The position numbers and the translations under genes were made by a program. A stretch of DNA of 64,000 bases, taken from Morinoia aosen. Lineage: Eukaryota > Arthropoda > Malacostraca > Amphipoda > Talitridae. The DNA lies in assembly GCA_030386875.1 (NCBI GenBank), contig CM059572.1, forward strand, positions 35,089,732-35,153,731, given 5' to 3'. This document shows positions 13,801 to 23,491 of the stretch, piece by piece. Numbering within the stretch: position 1 is the first letter of the stretch; each line of letters begins with the position of its first letter. The notes beneath the pieces were generated by a model. That model had not been told where the DNA came from. It made no database searches and saw nothing but the letters and a program-made list of their open reading frames with translations.

Positions 13801-15409
13801 CAAAATCATCACGGTAGCTTAAAAACTGTTGGAGAAGCATTTTGAAATCCGAAAGTCCATTGATGACATTATAAGCAAAACAAAGAAACAAACAATTTTT
13901 TTTTTTAATTTTTGGTTCAGGTTAAATCCTTGAAATCCTTATAGAGTAATCCAGAGATATAGAAGATGACATAGCAATGTCATGCCATGAAGAAAATGCC
14001 ATGGGGGATATGTTGCATGATAAAATATCACTTCCCCCTCCCCTCTATCTTCAAACCCCCCTAGCAGGCAAATGAGTAAACATAGGAGTAATTTTTTTCA
14101 TATGATATACTTGACCTCCTACACTTCCTATTGCAGCAATAATCCATTTTTTCCAGTGGTCTCAAAATCCTATAATCCTATGGAGCACACTGTCCTTAAG
14201 AAAGCAATTAATTGCTGCATATGGGTTAAAATTTTCATTCTATCTAAGCATAATAACAATAGAACAATCAGAGGGCCATTCTCCTAGAAACAAATTTAGT
14301 TATGTTATCAGACAAGATTCAAATTCAAATTTTTTACAGAGCAAAGACTTGGCCTCCAAAACACCTAAAAAGATATAAATTTAAGGGTGCCTGCATACCA
14401 AAAAATTTGAGGCAAGAAAGCAAGCAAGCTTGAATCGATATACATGTATTCCTATGGAAGTGCGCACACCACAAGCAAGCTAAAGAGCGAGTGAGAAAGA
14501 TTGAAGATTGGCTGACGCAAGAAAGCAACTCAAAGATGGTTTCACGCTTGAAAGCTGCAGCGGAAAACATCTGGCAGTGCGCGGTAAGATGTCGACAAGG
14601 AAGGTGCGCTGCTCAATTCTTCCAGCATAGACTGAACTCCTTATATCCGAAGTTTATGCTGTACTGTGCCTTTTTAAGTCAAAAGATCCAAAGCACAGTG
14701 ACAGATTACATGTTTCAAAGCAATGGGATGAAGTAGGAATGATTCTCAACGTTACAAAAACATGCTTGTTCCGCTTATTTTTGTTATAGACCTCTCTCCA
14801 TGACATTCAGGAGCAAACTGGCTATCTTTTGGTCTGTGATAGATCTCGCCCAACATCTTTCTCTCTCGCTTGCTTTGTTGCTTGCCGTCTTTTAGTGTGC
14901 AGCTACCCTAAGCATTAGCTGATATTTAAAGTTCAAGAACCTAGTAGTCTAACGTTTTACACTAGCACATATTTGAAATCAACAAGATTAAAGATGTAAT
15001 TAGTTCATAAACAATCAAAATTATAGAGATGTAAATATATCACAACTTTATTAACGTTAATTCTTAAATTAAGACTTGTTCCAACTAGGCCTATCAATGA
15101 AATTTCCAAAAATTTTCAAGAAAGAAGGTTTGAGATTGTTATACATTTAAAAGAAAATTTTCTGAGTAATGCTGAAAATATTCATGTTATTAAACCGTAT
15201 GAACAATTGAGGATAATAATTTACAATGCAATAAAAAAATAAATATGAAACTAGACTATTAATTCGTAGTGTTCAGCGTTAATCATACCAGTAAATTTCT
15301 CAAAATTGGGAGCTAACCCTAATATGTTTTGTATCAATCTTACCTTTAATTGTTCAACTAATCCGTTTAATTTATTAGCTCTAATGAGCGCAAGTTTGTC
15401 ATCCATCAT
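1699..15409 (-). CDS. Separase-like gene, N-terminal part, five exons (gene continues left of the window)
   Basis: Seen: five minus-strand exons, 15409-15344, 6363-6172, 5874-5119, 3284-3162 and 1882-1699, are bounded by AG acceptors and GT donors. All internal junctions are phase 0 and the joined frame stays open for 22+64+252+41+61 codons. The product is leucine/alanine-rich and predicted helical, with no signal peptide or membrane segment. Family knowledge: separase (ESPL1) is a large cysteine protease that cuts cohesin at anaphase, with a long helical N-terminal domain that binds securin. Residues about 35-140 here (the ACDG motif, the tyrosine-rich helix, then a tryptophan helix and a leucine-rich helix) match the order I remember from vertebrate separase residues about 75-180. 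Inference: this is the N-terminal third; the caspase-like domain must lie beyond position 1. The last exon ends in phase 1, so at least one more exon follows. Other helical-repeat proteins remain possible. Confidence 0.55.
1883..2879. other. Intron 4 sequence, mostly AT-rich
   Basis: This is the right-hand part of the intron between exons 4 and 5. It holds strong acceptor-like sites on the minus strand near 2625 and 2560, but no frame links them to exon 4. Confidence 0.4.
2880..3156. repeat. 97-bp tandem repeat at the 5' end of intron 4
   Basis: Donor-like CTTAC motifs (plus-strand reading) sit at 2963, 3060 and 3157, exactly 97 bp apart; the last is the true donor of exon 4. Two units are close copies, and a third, diverged part unit reaches about 2880. 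On the minus strand each unit holds TTCAAG/A followed by GTAAGT, preceded by a TCTGCAG or TCTGTAG acceptor-like site 15 bp upstream. Confidence 0.85.
3162..3284 (-). CDS. Exon 4 of the separase-like gene
   Basis: This exon has 41 codons in phase 0-0. The acceptor is TTACTCAG ending at 3285. The donor is a consensus CTCAAG|GTAAGT at 3161. It encodes a helical stretch (SGLDQILSLVLTYITPDAE). Directly downstream, the 5' end of the intron has been amplified into a 97-bp tandem repeat that repeats the donor-like sequence. Confidence 0.6.
3551..3853. repeat. Dispersed repeat, copy 1 (intron 3)
   Basis: It aligns along about 300 bp with 7331-7628 in the same orientation. Both contain a GTTAG..TTAA.CCTCCCTA start, a GAAGAAGGAAGGCAC-like block, and an A-rich second half ending in CCTA..CTTAGC-like sequence. 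Coding capacity and ends are unclear. Confidence 0.65.
4276..4467. mobile_element. hAT-like MITE in intron 3
   Basis: The left end CAGTGGTCTCCAAACT is mirrored by the right end AGTTTGGAGATTCCTG, giving imperfect terminal inverted repeats of about 16 bp that start with CAG. The flanking 8-mers CTTTAAAG (4268-4275) and TTATAAAG (4468-4475) match at 6 of 8 positions, as expected for an old hAT target duplication. At 192 bp it carries no transposase. Confidence 0.6.
5119..5874 (-). CDS. Exon 3 of the separase-like gene (largest exon)
   Basis: This exon has 252 codons in phase 0-0. The acceptor has a good pyrimidine tract (TTTTACTTTTCAG, ending at 5875). The donor is TCA|GTGAGT at 5118. Reading through the donor would hit a TAG stop six codons later, which makes an alternative short isoform possible. 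The protein is a row of amphipathic helices rich in L, A and S. A less ordered linker rich in S, N and K sits around residues 115-140 of the exon. It ends in an acidic segment (LEDAESQDAS). Confidence 0.65.
6172..6363 (-). CDS. Exon 2 of the separase-like gene
   Basis: This exon has 64 codons in phase 0-0. The acceptor ends in GACAG at 6364, with a weak pyrimidine tract. The donor is AAAAAG|GTATGA at 6171. The exon is clearly richer in G+C than the surrounding introns. It encodes a helical stretch containing ACDGLASAP and the tyrosine-rich YYKSLYYVV. It reads straight into exon 3 (AAKK then DDFYSTL). This and the next exon carry the similarity that suggests separase. Confidence 0.65.
7331..7628. 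repeat. Dispersed repeat, copy 2 (intron 1)
   Basis: This is the second copy of the family at 3551-3853, at roughly 70% visible identity. It lies in the long first intron of the separase-like gene. Confidence 0.65.
8786..9892. repeat. Inverted repeat pair about 1 kb apart
   Basis: The block containing AAGCCTTGGCTCATT at 8786-8821 recurs as its reverse complement (AATGAGCCAAGGCTCAAAAC) at 9858-9892. The surrounding 20-40 bp is weakly similar too. These could be the ends of an old non-autonomous element. Confidence 0.5.
12088..13226. mobile_element. Composite foldback element of about 1.1 kb
   Basis: The outer arms 12088-12200 and 13115-13226 are imperfect inverted repeats (shared blocks: CAAAATTTTGTTG, ATATCAAAATAAA, GGGGCAAATGAG). 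A second arm segment, 12495-12544, pairs with 13068-13113. The left arm is split by about 290 bp that has its own perfect inverted ends (TATTTAACGAGTTATAG). The centre is the near-perfect palindrome at 12683-12908. Confidence 0.65.
12683..12908. repeat. Near-perfect 226-bp palindrome (foldback MITE)
   Basis: The left arm begins AACGGAAGCTAACCCCCTAT and the right arm ends with its reverse complement. Arms of about 95 bp differ at only a few positions, around a short loop near 12783-12812. As single-stranded DNA or RNA it would fold into a long hairpin. Confidence 0.85.
13541..13853. repeat. Inverted repeat with about 70-bp arms
   Basis: Arm 13541-13612 (containing GATTTTGGTTTCATTGGATGCGGAAA in shortened form TTTTGGTTTCATTGGATG) is mirrored at 13783-13853 (CATCCAATGATACCAAAA). 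The 170-bp spacer between the arms is A/T-rich. It looks like a second, unrelated foldback element. Confidence 0.7.
14383..14911. mobile_element. Non-autonomous TIR element of about 530 bp
   Basis: The left end AGGGTGCCTGCATACCAAAA pairs with the right end TTTTAGTGTGCAGCTACCCT as an imperfect 20-bp inverted repeat. Subterminal CAAGC/GCTTG motifs (AAGCAAGCAAGC left, GCTTGCTTTGTTGCTTGC right) extend the symmetry. No transposase frame is visible and no target duplication is clear. Confidence 0.6.
15344..15409 (-). CDS. Exon 1 of the separase-like gene (start codon)
   Basis: This exon encodes 22 residues beginning MMDDKLALIRANKL. Two adjacent ATG codons open it (15409-15407 and 15406-15404). The first follows a short leader without a clear Kozak context. 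It ends in TTAAAG followed by the donor GTAAGA at 15343, in phase 0, which matches exon 2. The following intron would be about 9 kb, so I may have missed a small exon in it. Confidence 0.5.
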
Positions 15410-15454
15410 ACAATCGACGGAAAAAAATACTACAATTTAAAATGAAAATGCACC

Positions 15455-15498
15455 ACTGATACTTTCGAACAGCCCTCTTCCTCGAATGCAAATATAAA
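15455..15498 (-). promoter_or_regulatory. Possible core promoter of the separase-like gene
   Basis: Upstream of the first ATG, read on the minus strand, an octamer-like ATTTGCAT (15493-15486) overlaps a TATA-like TTTATAT (15498-15492). An initiator-like TCAGT follows at 15459-15455. The TATA-to-initiator distance (about 40 bp) is longer than the usual 30, so the assignment is tentative. Confidence 0.2.
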
Positions 15499-15779
15499 CA
15501 GTCCATTTTTACCCTAAACATAAAAATTTCCTTGAAATGTGAGAATTTTTTTTTTCTACGTTTCATGAGATTTACTCATTCTTTGTTAATTTTTGGGTGT
15601 CAGTTATAAATTTATTGGAAAAAAATGAAAAATAAGAAGCATATTCCCTATAAAGTTGATGAAGTATGTGAATTGCAATGCATCTTTAGAAGATTTTAAC
15701 GACCGGCAGGCCGTAGCGGAGACATTTCAAGAAACACTTTGCGAGAAGTACAGAAATTTCTTGAGAATTTCTTGAGTCC

Positions 15780-16270
15780 ACCTCGCGCGACTTTAGACTC
15801 AAGTTTTCCACTCGTAACTTTTGAAAGAATGCACCAATTGCCTTTAAATTACTCTCAAATAAAAGAGAAAACCATTTTCTATCTTCTTATTATAAACAAA
15901 ATCCTATCGGTTGTCTACAAATATTAAAATTTTTCGATAAACATTGCCCACTCGCGCGCACTCAAAACACTTAAGTTTTCCAATCGTAACTTTTGAAAAA
16001 ATGCACCAATTGCCTTCAACTTACTCTCAAACAAAAGAAAAAAACATTTTCTATCTTCATATTATAAACAAAACCCTATCGGTTGTCTAAAGGTTATAAA
16101 AATTTCTCGATAAACATTGCCCACTCGCGCGCACTCAAAGCACTTAAGTTTTCCAATCGTAACTTTTGAAAGAATGCACCAATTGCCTTCAAATTCCTCT
16201 CAAACGAAAGAGCGAAACATTCTGTTAGCCCAATTTGAACAAAACCTAAACAGTTTTCTGGAAACTACAG
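15780..16270. repeat. Tandem repeat, about 172-bp unit, three copies
   Basis: The block TTTTCCAATCGTAACTTTTG recurs at 15804, 15976 and 16149, with the same downstream order (GCACCAATTGCCTT, CTCTCAAA, ATTATAAACAAAA, CGATAAACATTGCCCACTCG). The copies diverge by substitutions. The array lies just upstream of the separase-like gene. Confidence 0.85.
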
Positions 16271-17334
16271 TATATTTCACCTGCCGGTGAAATGTTTGAA
16301 TGGGAGAAATATGAAATACAGTGTACTTTCAGAATGACATAACCTCAAGAAGAATACATTAGACTATACGAAAAATTTACCGCGGAAATCGCAGCGGGGG
16401 CCGATGCATCAACGCCTAAATGACCTGTTTTGCAGGAAAAAGAGTAAAAAAAAAGACACGCCTATCAAATTTGCAACACTGACAAAATTTGATGATAAAT
16501 AGTTGATAGTAAATATCAATAATTATAATATGAGAATTGGTACAAAACCAACCGAAGTGGACCAATAAGCATTTCAATGGTTGAACATATAAATGAAAAA
16601 AATAAGAAAAGCAAGGTAACACAAAAACTTATTTTGAGATAATACCCATGAACATAATACAAATAGTCAGGTACAAGGTTTAACAAATTCTAAATGAGTT
16701 TCTTTGTAGATTCAAAAGTTTTAAGAAACAATGGATGCGTGACAGATTTCAGCTTTCGCATATGAAACTATAAAATTTTTATTAGAAATAAACGATTCTT
16801 TTTTTTAGTTCATATTCAGAGTGAGAGTCATAATCTGACTCATGACCAATGACTTAACCCAGCTAGGCGCTGGGATTGTTTTGCTGACACTTTTTTTATT
16901 TTGTGCATTGTTCTGTGAAAAGGGAGAGGGAACTCGAGCTCTTAAAATCGTTGCCGAGCAAAAGCATTGAAAGCAAACGTGAACTATATAAAAAATTATC
17001 GAACATTTTAGGAAGTAGGCGATACGCCAGAGAGAGAGCTCGCTTCATCAAATTAGAAGGGACGAGTGCAGCGTTCAACTACCAAGTGGCCAGAATAGTT
17101 CAACTAAGTTTATAAACTTAAATTACTTTTACTCAAAGCCAGTTGCTGTCCAAAAGGAGTTACATAGATAGGCCTTCCCGATCATAGCACACGATTGCGT
17201 AAAAGATACAATTACTCGCTGTCGTTAAGCTTAATAAAAAACCACTCCAAAATCGCACCTCGAGATTATTATGTGTTTGAAAATTTAGATTAAACTATAA
17301 TCTCAATAGTGCGAGAATCACTCCTGCAAACTCT
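16271..17334. other. Unassigned intergenic sequence
   Basis: No gene is recognised. An open stretch at 16903-17115 (+) is arginine/leucine-rich but lacks supporting splice sites or similarity. Confidence 0.4.
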
Positions 17335-19365
17335 AAGTCCGATCCCAAGCCCGGCCTTAACAGAAAAATTGAAATAAAGCTAAAAAAGAAAAAAGAACAA
17401 CAGATTATTTCCAATAAAGTACAAAGAAGAAATGTTGATACATTGGTTTTTAAAATATCTTAACATTAACATCCTTAACTGATAATAACACATTGGTATC
17501 GTAATACTGATGTAAAATGTCAAAACAAAAAGCGACTGACAGAAAAGCACAACAAAATGAGTTCCTTTCGTTACGTAATCTGATTTCGATAGTGCATTTA
17601 AATAAGAAAACATAATCCTCGTAACGCTTAGTTGAAAACATTCTCGTTAGTGCGCACATGTGTTGAAATAAAAACGGAAAACGCATTCAAATACCTTCAC
17701 CTTGAGATCCTCAAGTGCTATTCATACATGGTTATCGTGATACCTATGATAATTGTCGGAACATGATTCGGAGAAAAGCCCGAAAAAAAGCGTTTCTCTT
17801 AGTTGCGGTCGTCGGATTTTGGTAACGCATTTAATAGCAAGTTTCTAAGAAAACATAATTCATGTGACGCATTGCTGAAAAACCTTCTCGGTAGTGCGTA
17901 CTCGAATTGAAATATGAACATATGAACATAGGAACTAGTGATACGAGCGTGAGGGATTGATGTTAGGGGTAAAATGGGCAGATTTGATTTATTTTGCGTC
18001 TAGAACTATGAGGTCGACAGTCGGGATTTGGGACAATTTTTCACACTGACGCATCATCTATAGTGTGCTAGGTGGCGAGATCAGAAATAATATAATATTC
18101 ATTTTACAAAGCAAAAAGTTTTTGTGCCATTTCTTATTTACGCCAAAAGTACTGGCGCAAAGAGTTCATCTGAGTCAAAGACATGAAAAGGATTGTTGTA
18201 CAACATAGCCGTCAGCTCTACGTAGCAGGACAAAATTCGTTTTTATTATCACTTTTATTTCCTATTCTCTGTATTTATATGTACCATCCGCACATGAAAA
18301 AGTTTTGAAATTCATTTTTTTGTGTGTATATTAGTCTATATGTTCCTAGATGCAAGTGTTGTGCTATATTTCTTATAAATTATTTTTGGAAAACGTTCTC
18401 TCACTACTTTGAAATCATTTACGACGGTGTTTCAGTCGAGTTCGGATAGAGCGTATTCGTGTCTTTTCTTCTTTCATTTTGTTCACTTATAGTGGAGGAC
18501 TTCCGAGGAATTCTTTTTCTTGTAGTTTTTATGAGTTTTAAATCATCTTACCAAGCATGAAATATCCCAGATAACATATTTCTTTGGTGCCTCTTATTGA
18601 CATAATTAACCCCTGTTAGGGCCATTGTACGCCTCGTTTGGCTTGCACTCCTGTATTCCTCGTATGGGGGAAATATGTGTTTTTTTATTCTTCCTTTCTC
18701 TGCGCAATGTTCGCTGCGCTGCAAGATGACAAAAAATATATCCATTCTAACAGTACCTGAAATGAAAAAATATTTTTGAACTTTTAGGTTGGATATATTT
18801 GTTTGCTATCCACATCTGGAAAATTTAGTCAAGGAAAATATTGGATTATAGTAATTCTTAATTAGATGGTATTAATGAAGTGACCAATACAGATATTTCC
18901 TTTTTTAAAAGATGTTTCATGAGGTGCAGCTAATGGCCAGGAAGAGCTCGCATGACGGACTGCAAATTGCGTTCATCATTTAAATATTGTCAACAATTAA
19001 GGGTCATTATCAAAATTAAAATTAATTATTTATACCTGCAATTTTTCAACTTAAATTCTTTATCTGCTCATTCTTTGGCTCCATACTCAAGCAATTAACA
19101 TTACTGAAGAACTTGTACCGCTGCTAAATTATATGTAGCCTTTTTGCAACAAAGGGAATGCAATTTTTCGTTCATTTCTCTCAATCAATTGTTTCGACGA
19201 TTGACATGGGTAATACGATTCCCATGTGCGCATATAAACTAAGGATCTTAATGTTAAGACGTTTTAAAATCCAAAGTTATACATTTTGCGTATTAACTCT
19301 TTTGGAAATAAATTGTTTTTCTTATTTGTTTAACCTACAGGCGGAGCGTTGAGATCGGGTGTGTG
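17335..19365. mobile_element. Possible 2-kb non-autonomous element with long inverted ends
   Basis: Segment 17355-17515 and segment 19205-19345 are imperfect inverted copies over about 140 bp (shared blocks: AAGGATNTTAATGTTAAGA, GGAAATAA). The outermost bases continue to match weakly (GGATCGG / GAGATCGGG). The interior contains the diverged direct repeats 17490-17690 and 17735-17920, and no transposase. Confidence 0.45.
17490..17920. repeat. Diverged tandem duplication, about 220-240 bp unit, two copies
   Basis: Both copies share GTAACGCATTTAA-, AAGAAAACATAAT- and TAGTGCGNAC-like blocks in the same order. Identity is visibly low, so the duplication is old. Confidence 0.5.
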
Positions 19366-19374
19366 TTTGTGTTT

Positions 19375-19823
19375 GAGCACAAGAGTTTGACAAATTAGTC
19401 TGCTGAGCACAAGAGTTTGACAAATTAGTCTGCTGAGCACAAGAGTTTGACAAATTAGTCTGCTGAGCACAAGAGTTTGACAAATTAGTCTGCTGAGCAC
19501 AAGAGTTTGACAAATTAGTCTGCTGAGCACAAGAGTTTGACAAATTAGTCTGCTGAGCACAAGAGTTTGACAAATTAGTCTGCTGAGCACAAGAGTTTGA
19601 CAAATTAGTCTGCTGAGCACAAGAGTTTGACAAATTAGTCTGCTGAGCACAAGAGTTTGACAAATTAGTCTGCTGAGCACAAGAGTTTGACAAATTAGTC
19701 TGCTGAGCACAAGAGTTTGACAAATTAGTCTGCTGAGCACAAGAGTTTGACAAATTAGTCTGCTGAGCACAAGAGTTTGACAAATTAGTCTGCTGAGCAC
19801 ATGAGTTTGACAAATTAGTCTGC
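19375..19823. repeat. 30-bp minisatellite, 15 nearly identical copies
   Basis: The unit GAGCACAAGAGTTTGACAAA plus TTAGTCTGCT repeats 15 times with perfect 30-bp spacing. Only the last copy differs (AAGAG to ATGAG, and truncated by one base). Such uniformity points to very recent expansion or homogenisation. The unit is divisible by three, so two minus-strand frames stay open; these are artefacts. Confidence 0.95.
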
Positions 19824-21385
19824 AGGATGTAAAGATAAATGAGTGTGAACTGTAACTGTCTTGGCCTTATTTTGAGTTTTGTTCTTATTTCTCTGTTTCT
19901 TTTTCATTTGCGATATAATTTTCATTGAATGTATAATTTCTGCGATGGTTGTTTTAATTTTAGATGCTGAACAAGAAGACTGGGAATCGAAGAATGATCT
20001 TCAGTAACATTTATGAAAAAACCTCATTCTATTTCTACAAGAAAAAGGCCTACCAAACCATTAGCTCGCAACCTCACATCTTCCCCCCGGGATCACTAAT
20101 TCTCATAGCTTCTCATTTGAGCAAGATATCACCTAATATTCCAATTTTTGAATCGAACGAAACTCCGAAATCTGTGATTTGAACAGCGTGCTGAGCTCAA
20201 ATTTCAGTGCGACTGTGGGCATATTATATCTCAATCAAAGTGTATAAAAATAAAACTGTATTTAATGGATGATCAATTGTTATTTCAGTAAGAGCTTTAG
20301 TGTAAATTTTAGGACAAAAATATCTACTGTATAATGAATTTAGTATTTTCTTCTTTTTTGCTAGTGGTTCACCAGTGACATTTGTGAGCAGTTTCATAAC
20401 ATCCGAAGAACCCCTCCATTTCAAAAAACTTTATGGATTGTCCTTAAAATTCGTATTAAGCATTGCAATATCTATATTGTTATTTACATGTTAGGATTGC
20501 CCCGCATCAGCCCAGAGGGTAATTTAGCTTTGTCTAACAACATTTGAGACTTTAATATGTAGGCATTGTATCCAAAGCTCTCAAGCAAAGGGCTACACGT
20601 TAGGCGATTGTTCTTCGTGTACAGTATATGATTCGTAAGTTTGAAATCCTGAAGAGCTCGGTGTATCTTCGTTTTGAGGAGAAGGAAAAGAGTTAGCATC
20701 GACTCCCCTGCCTTTTCAGACTTTGGGAATGGGAACAGGCTCGACGGTAGTACCCGTCAGTGAGTTGTGGCGTTGTTGTAAGGCATTTGAAATACCAATA
20801 TACACGATGATATTGATCAAATAAAATCGAATCAAACGTTTTTTCTACACTTCGCCGGCTTCCCCGAGAAAAAAAGAGAAGAAAACGACAAAGAAGCACT
20901 AAAGACAATCATCTAACCAGATTACTGCACCCACAACGGACTCTTGAAAGGTGCGTATATGATCCCACGGGGAAAAGCTAAGAAAACCCCTGAGAAGCAC
21001 TCATTCTTCACAGCACATTGACGAGGACAGACATTATTAACATTTTGGGATCTCCTCAAGTGACATTCAGGTGTCTTTCATAAAAGCCGAGGAAGCTCTC
21101 CAAAAAAACAATTTTCTTCAGCGTGTCTCTCTGAGGGTTCATAGTTTAAAAAATATTCAGTATTTTATTCAAAGATATTCCCATTTTTTATGTCGATGTC
21201 AATAGTTCGTAAAAAAGTTACATTCAATGGAAATATTTTCACCTGTAATGATTTATAAAATGTCTACATGTAATAAACATTTATTTTGATGAACTAACTT
21301 TAAATTTTTTGCTGCAGACCTCATAGTTAATTTTTGTTGGGAAGGTGTTTCACACAATAAACACGTTTTTTTCACGCATTGAATA
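19824..21385. other. Unassigned intergenic sequence
   Basis: AT-rich sequence; no gene, RNA or repeat could be supported. Confidence 0.4.
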
Positions 21386-21664
21386 CTCTCCGTGGTACAG
21401 TGGTTAAGGGATCGGGCTCGTATGTTGGAGTCGCGGGTTCGTATCCCGGCGCGGCGCGGAGATTTTTCCCCGTTGGGTATAAGGGAAAGCTCAAGCACAA
21501 TACCCCACTCAACCCAGGTGTCGGAAATGGGTACCGGCTTTACGAGGGAACCGTCATGGTGTCTTATGTATAGGGTTAGTTATAAGACATTTGAAAAACC
21601 AGTGCTAAGATCATATGTATCAGGCTTGATTGGAAATAAAGCATCCCAAAGATGCCGATGTTAA
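21386..21664 (+). mobile_element. tRNA-derived SINE
   Basis: The head has a good A box (TGGTACAGTGG) and B box (GGTTCGTATCC), with an acceptor-like stem pairing CTCTCCG with CGGAGAT. The anticodon stem is imperfect and there are extra bases after the T arm, so this is a pol III SINE head rather than a functional tRNA gene. A roughly 200-bp body follows, ending in ATCAGGCTTGATTGGAAATAAAGC. A close copy of that tail lies at 42774-42812. Confidence 0.7.
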
Positions 21665-21994
21665 CCTTTGAGATTTGTTAGACTAACATTTTCTACGAAA
21701 TAACTCCTGGTTTGAATAACCAGCATGCAAACTATCAAACTCAACTCCTGTATTTTTAATCCAACTGTGATTGGTGCTACTGAATTTTGCAGGGATAGTT
21801 TTTGCGAGTTTCGAGCGACACCAACAATTCGGACAGAATTTGTCGTGAGCAAACACAGGTCGGAGGCAGGCCGAGGCCCCGCCCCGTCTGACCCTCACGA
21901 AGACGCGCAGCAGCGACAAGCGGTGTGCAAATATTGCCGTGTGGCGGTGGCTGCCTGGTCTAAATCTCGGGGCTGGATCACGGCAGAGAAACCA

Positions 21995-22420
21995 GCCCAC
22001 TCCGAGTATGCATGCCGGAAAATATGAGTGCGGGAGAATGTGGATGCGGGAAGATGTGAATGAGAGAAATTATGAATCCGGAAAATATGAATATGGGAAA
22101 ATGAGAATACGTGAGGATACGAATACAGGGATATAAGAATAGGGGAATATATGAACATGGGAAAATGTTTATACGGGAAAATGTGAATACGGGAAGATTT
22201 TAATAAGGGAAAATATGGATACAGGAAAAATATGATTACGGGAAGATAAGAATACGGGAAAATATAAATACGGAAAAATGAGAATACTAGAAAATTTGAA
22301 TACGGAAAAATATGCATGCACAAAAATATGACGAATACTTGAAAATAAGAATAAGGGAAAATATGAACAAGAGAAAATGTAAATAATGGAAAACACTCCA
22401 AATATGAATACGGGAAAAAT
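21995..22420. repeat. Degenerate minisatellite of 13-16 bp units
   Basis: About 28 loose copies of GAATACGGGAAAATAT vary in length by a few bases. Variation is much higher than in the other arrays, so this is an old array. Confidence 0.8.
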
Positions 22421-23491
22421 GACTTTGTCTACGAGGGTTTGGGCAGCTCTTTTGTATCGCTAGACTGCGAGCGAAAGTTGTTTGCCATCGCTTGCAGAAT
22501 TGGACTTACATATTTGTGCAAGGATATCTTTACTCGCTGGCGACTTTTAGTCCATAAATCCCTGGACTGTGAATGACAAGTGAGGTATTTGCACAAAATT
22601 TGTACGTAGTGTGGCACATGTCGAGAGATTTAGCAGAGAAATTAAAAAAAAAGAAAACCAAACGGTTTTGTTGGTGCTGGAAGTCACAAGTTCTGCGTGG
22701 TGTTTGAAGCTTGGAGATATGTTTAAATTTACTGCGTTCTTTTGATCGAAACACATTATAAGATAAAAAAATCGAGTATTTGTAACTATGAATAAACAAG
22801 ATGGTCAGAAATGAATCGAAACGTATACAAATTTTAAGCCGATTTAGTCTAGTTTAAAGTTAGCTTAATAGAGAAATCAAAGAGACTTCAAACTTTCCTT
22901 TTATTGAAAATGTATGCATCATCAGATGTGAATTTTGTAAGTAGTGAGTCAAAAACCGTAAATTATACAACATTCAAGCGTAAAAATATTCCTCCGTTTG
23001 CAGAAATACTACAAAAACTGTGCACGGCACCGAAGTGCATTCGAACACTTGAAAAGTTTATTGACATACTACGAGTATATTTGCTTGAGGTAATTCCGTT
23101 TCAACATGCTATTAATTTTGCCGAAGGCGCCGAGTAAAGGAAAATTGTGAGCTTCAGGGAAAAATATCTTTTTAGATCTTTTTTCATGCGGGGTTGGCTT
23201 TGGTCTCAAGAGGCAGAACTTTTTTTTACGGTCGCAGAGCTTTTCATTTGTGCATCAAAGATGAACGCGCCTACTCTCCACGGACATTTTAAAATTCTAA
23301 TCCTTGGCTTTATTTACCTCCGCAGAAATAGTGGCTCTTCAGGAAACCACGGAATAACGCAGAGAGGTAAATGTTGCCAGAGGAAACTTAAACCTTGATA
23401 TGGTGGTTTTAAAACAGCATGAACGTAACGTGGATACGCTGAGTGCGCTTTTCCCACACGCGGTGTCACATCCATTTGTAGAGACACAGCT
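22421..23491. other. Unassigned intergenic sequence with one possible small ORF
   Basis: An ATG-initiated frame of 77 codons at 22904-23137 (+) has a protein-like composition (NIPPFAEILQKLCTAPKC and a hydrophobic helix). It matches nothing I recognise and could be a chance ORF. Nothing else is supported. Confidence 0.3.

Larger units (their letters stand above)
6364..15343 (-). other. Long first intron (about 9 kb) of the separase-like gene
   Basis: The sequence is AT-rich throughout. It contains the dispersed repeat at 7331-7628, an inverted pair at 8786-8821 / 9858-9892, foldback elements at 12088-13226 and 13541-13853, and a TIR element at 14383-14911. An exon-like block at 9472-9406 has good splice signals but does not fit the frame. 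Confidence 0.45.

Noticed and set aside
16903-17115. Small coding exon (+)
   Set aside because: Protein-like composition, but open on both strands and without convincing splice sites or similarity.
19322-19813. 163-codon frame (-) with 10-residue repeats
   Set aside because: Product of the 30-bp minisatellite; a second frame is open too.
21386-21463. Functional tRNA gene
   Set aside because: Anticodon stem-loop and T arm are irregular and a SINE body follows.
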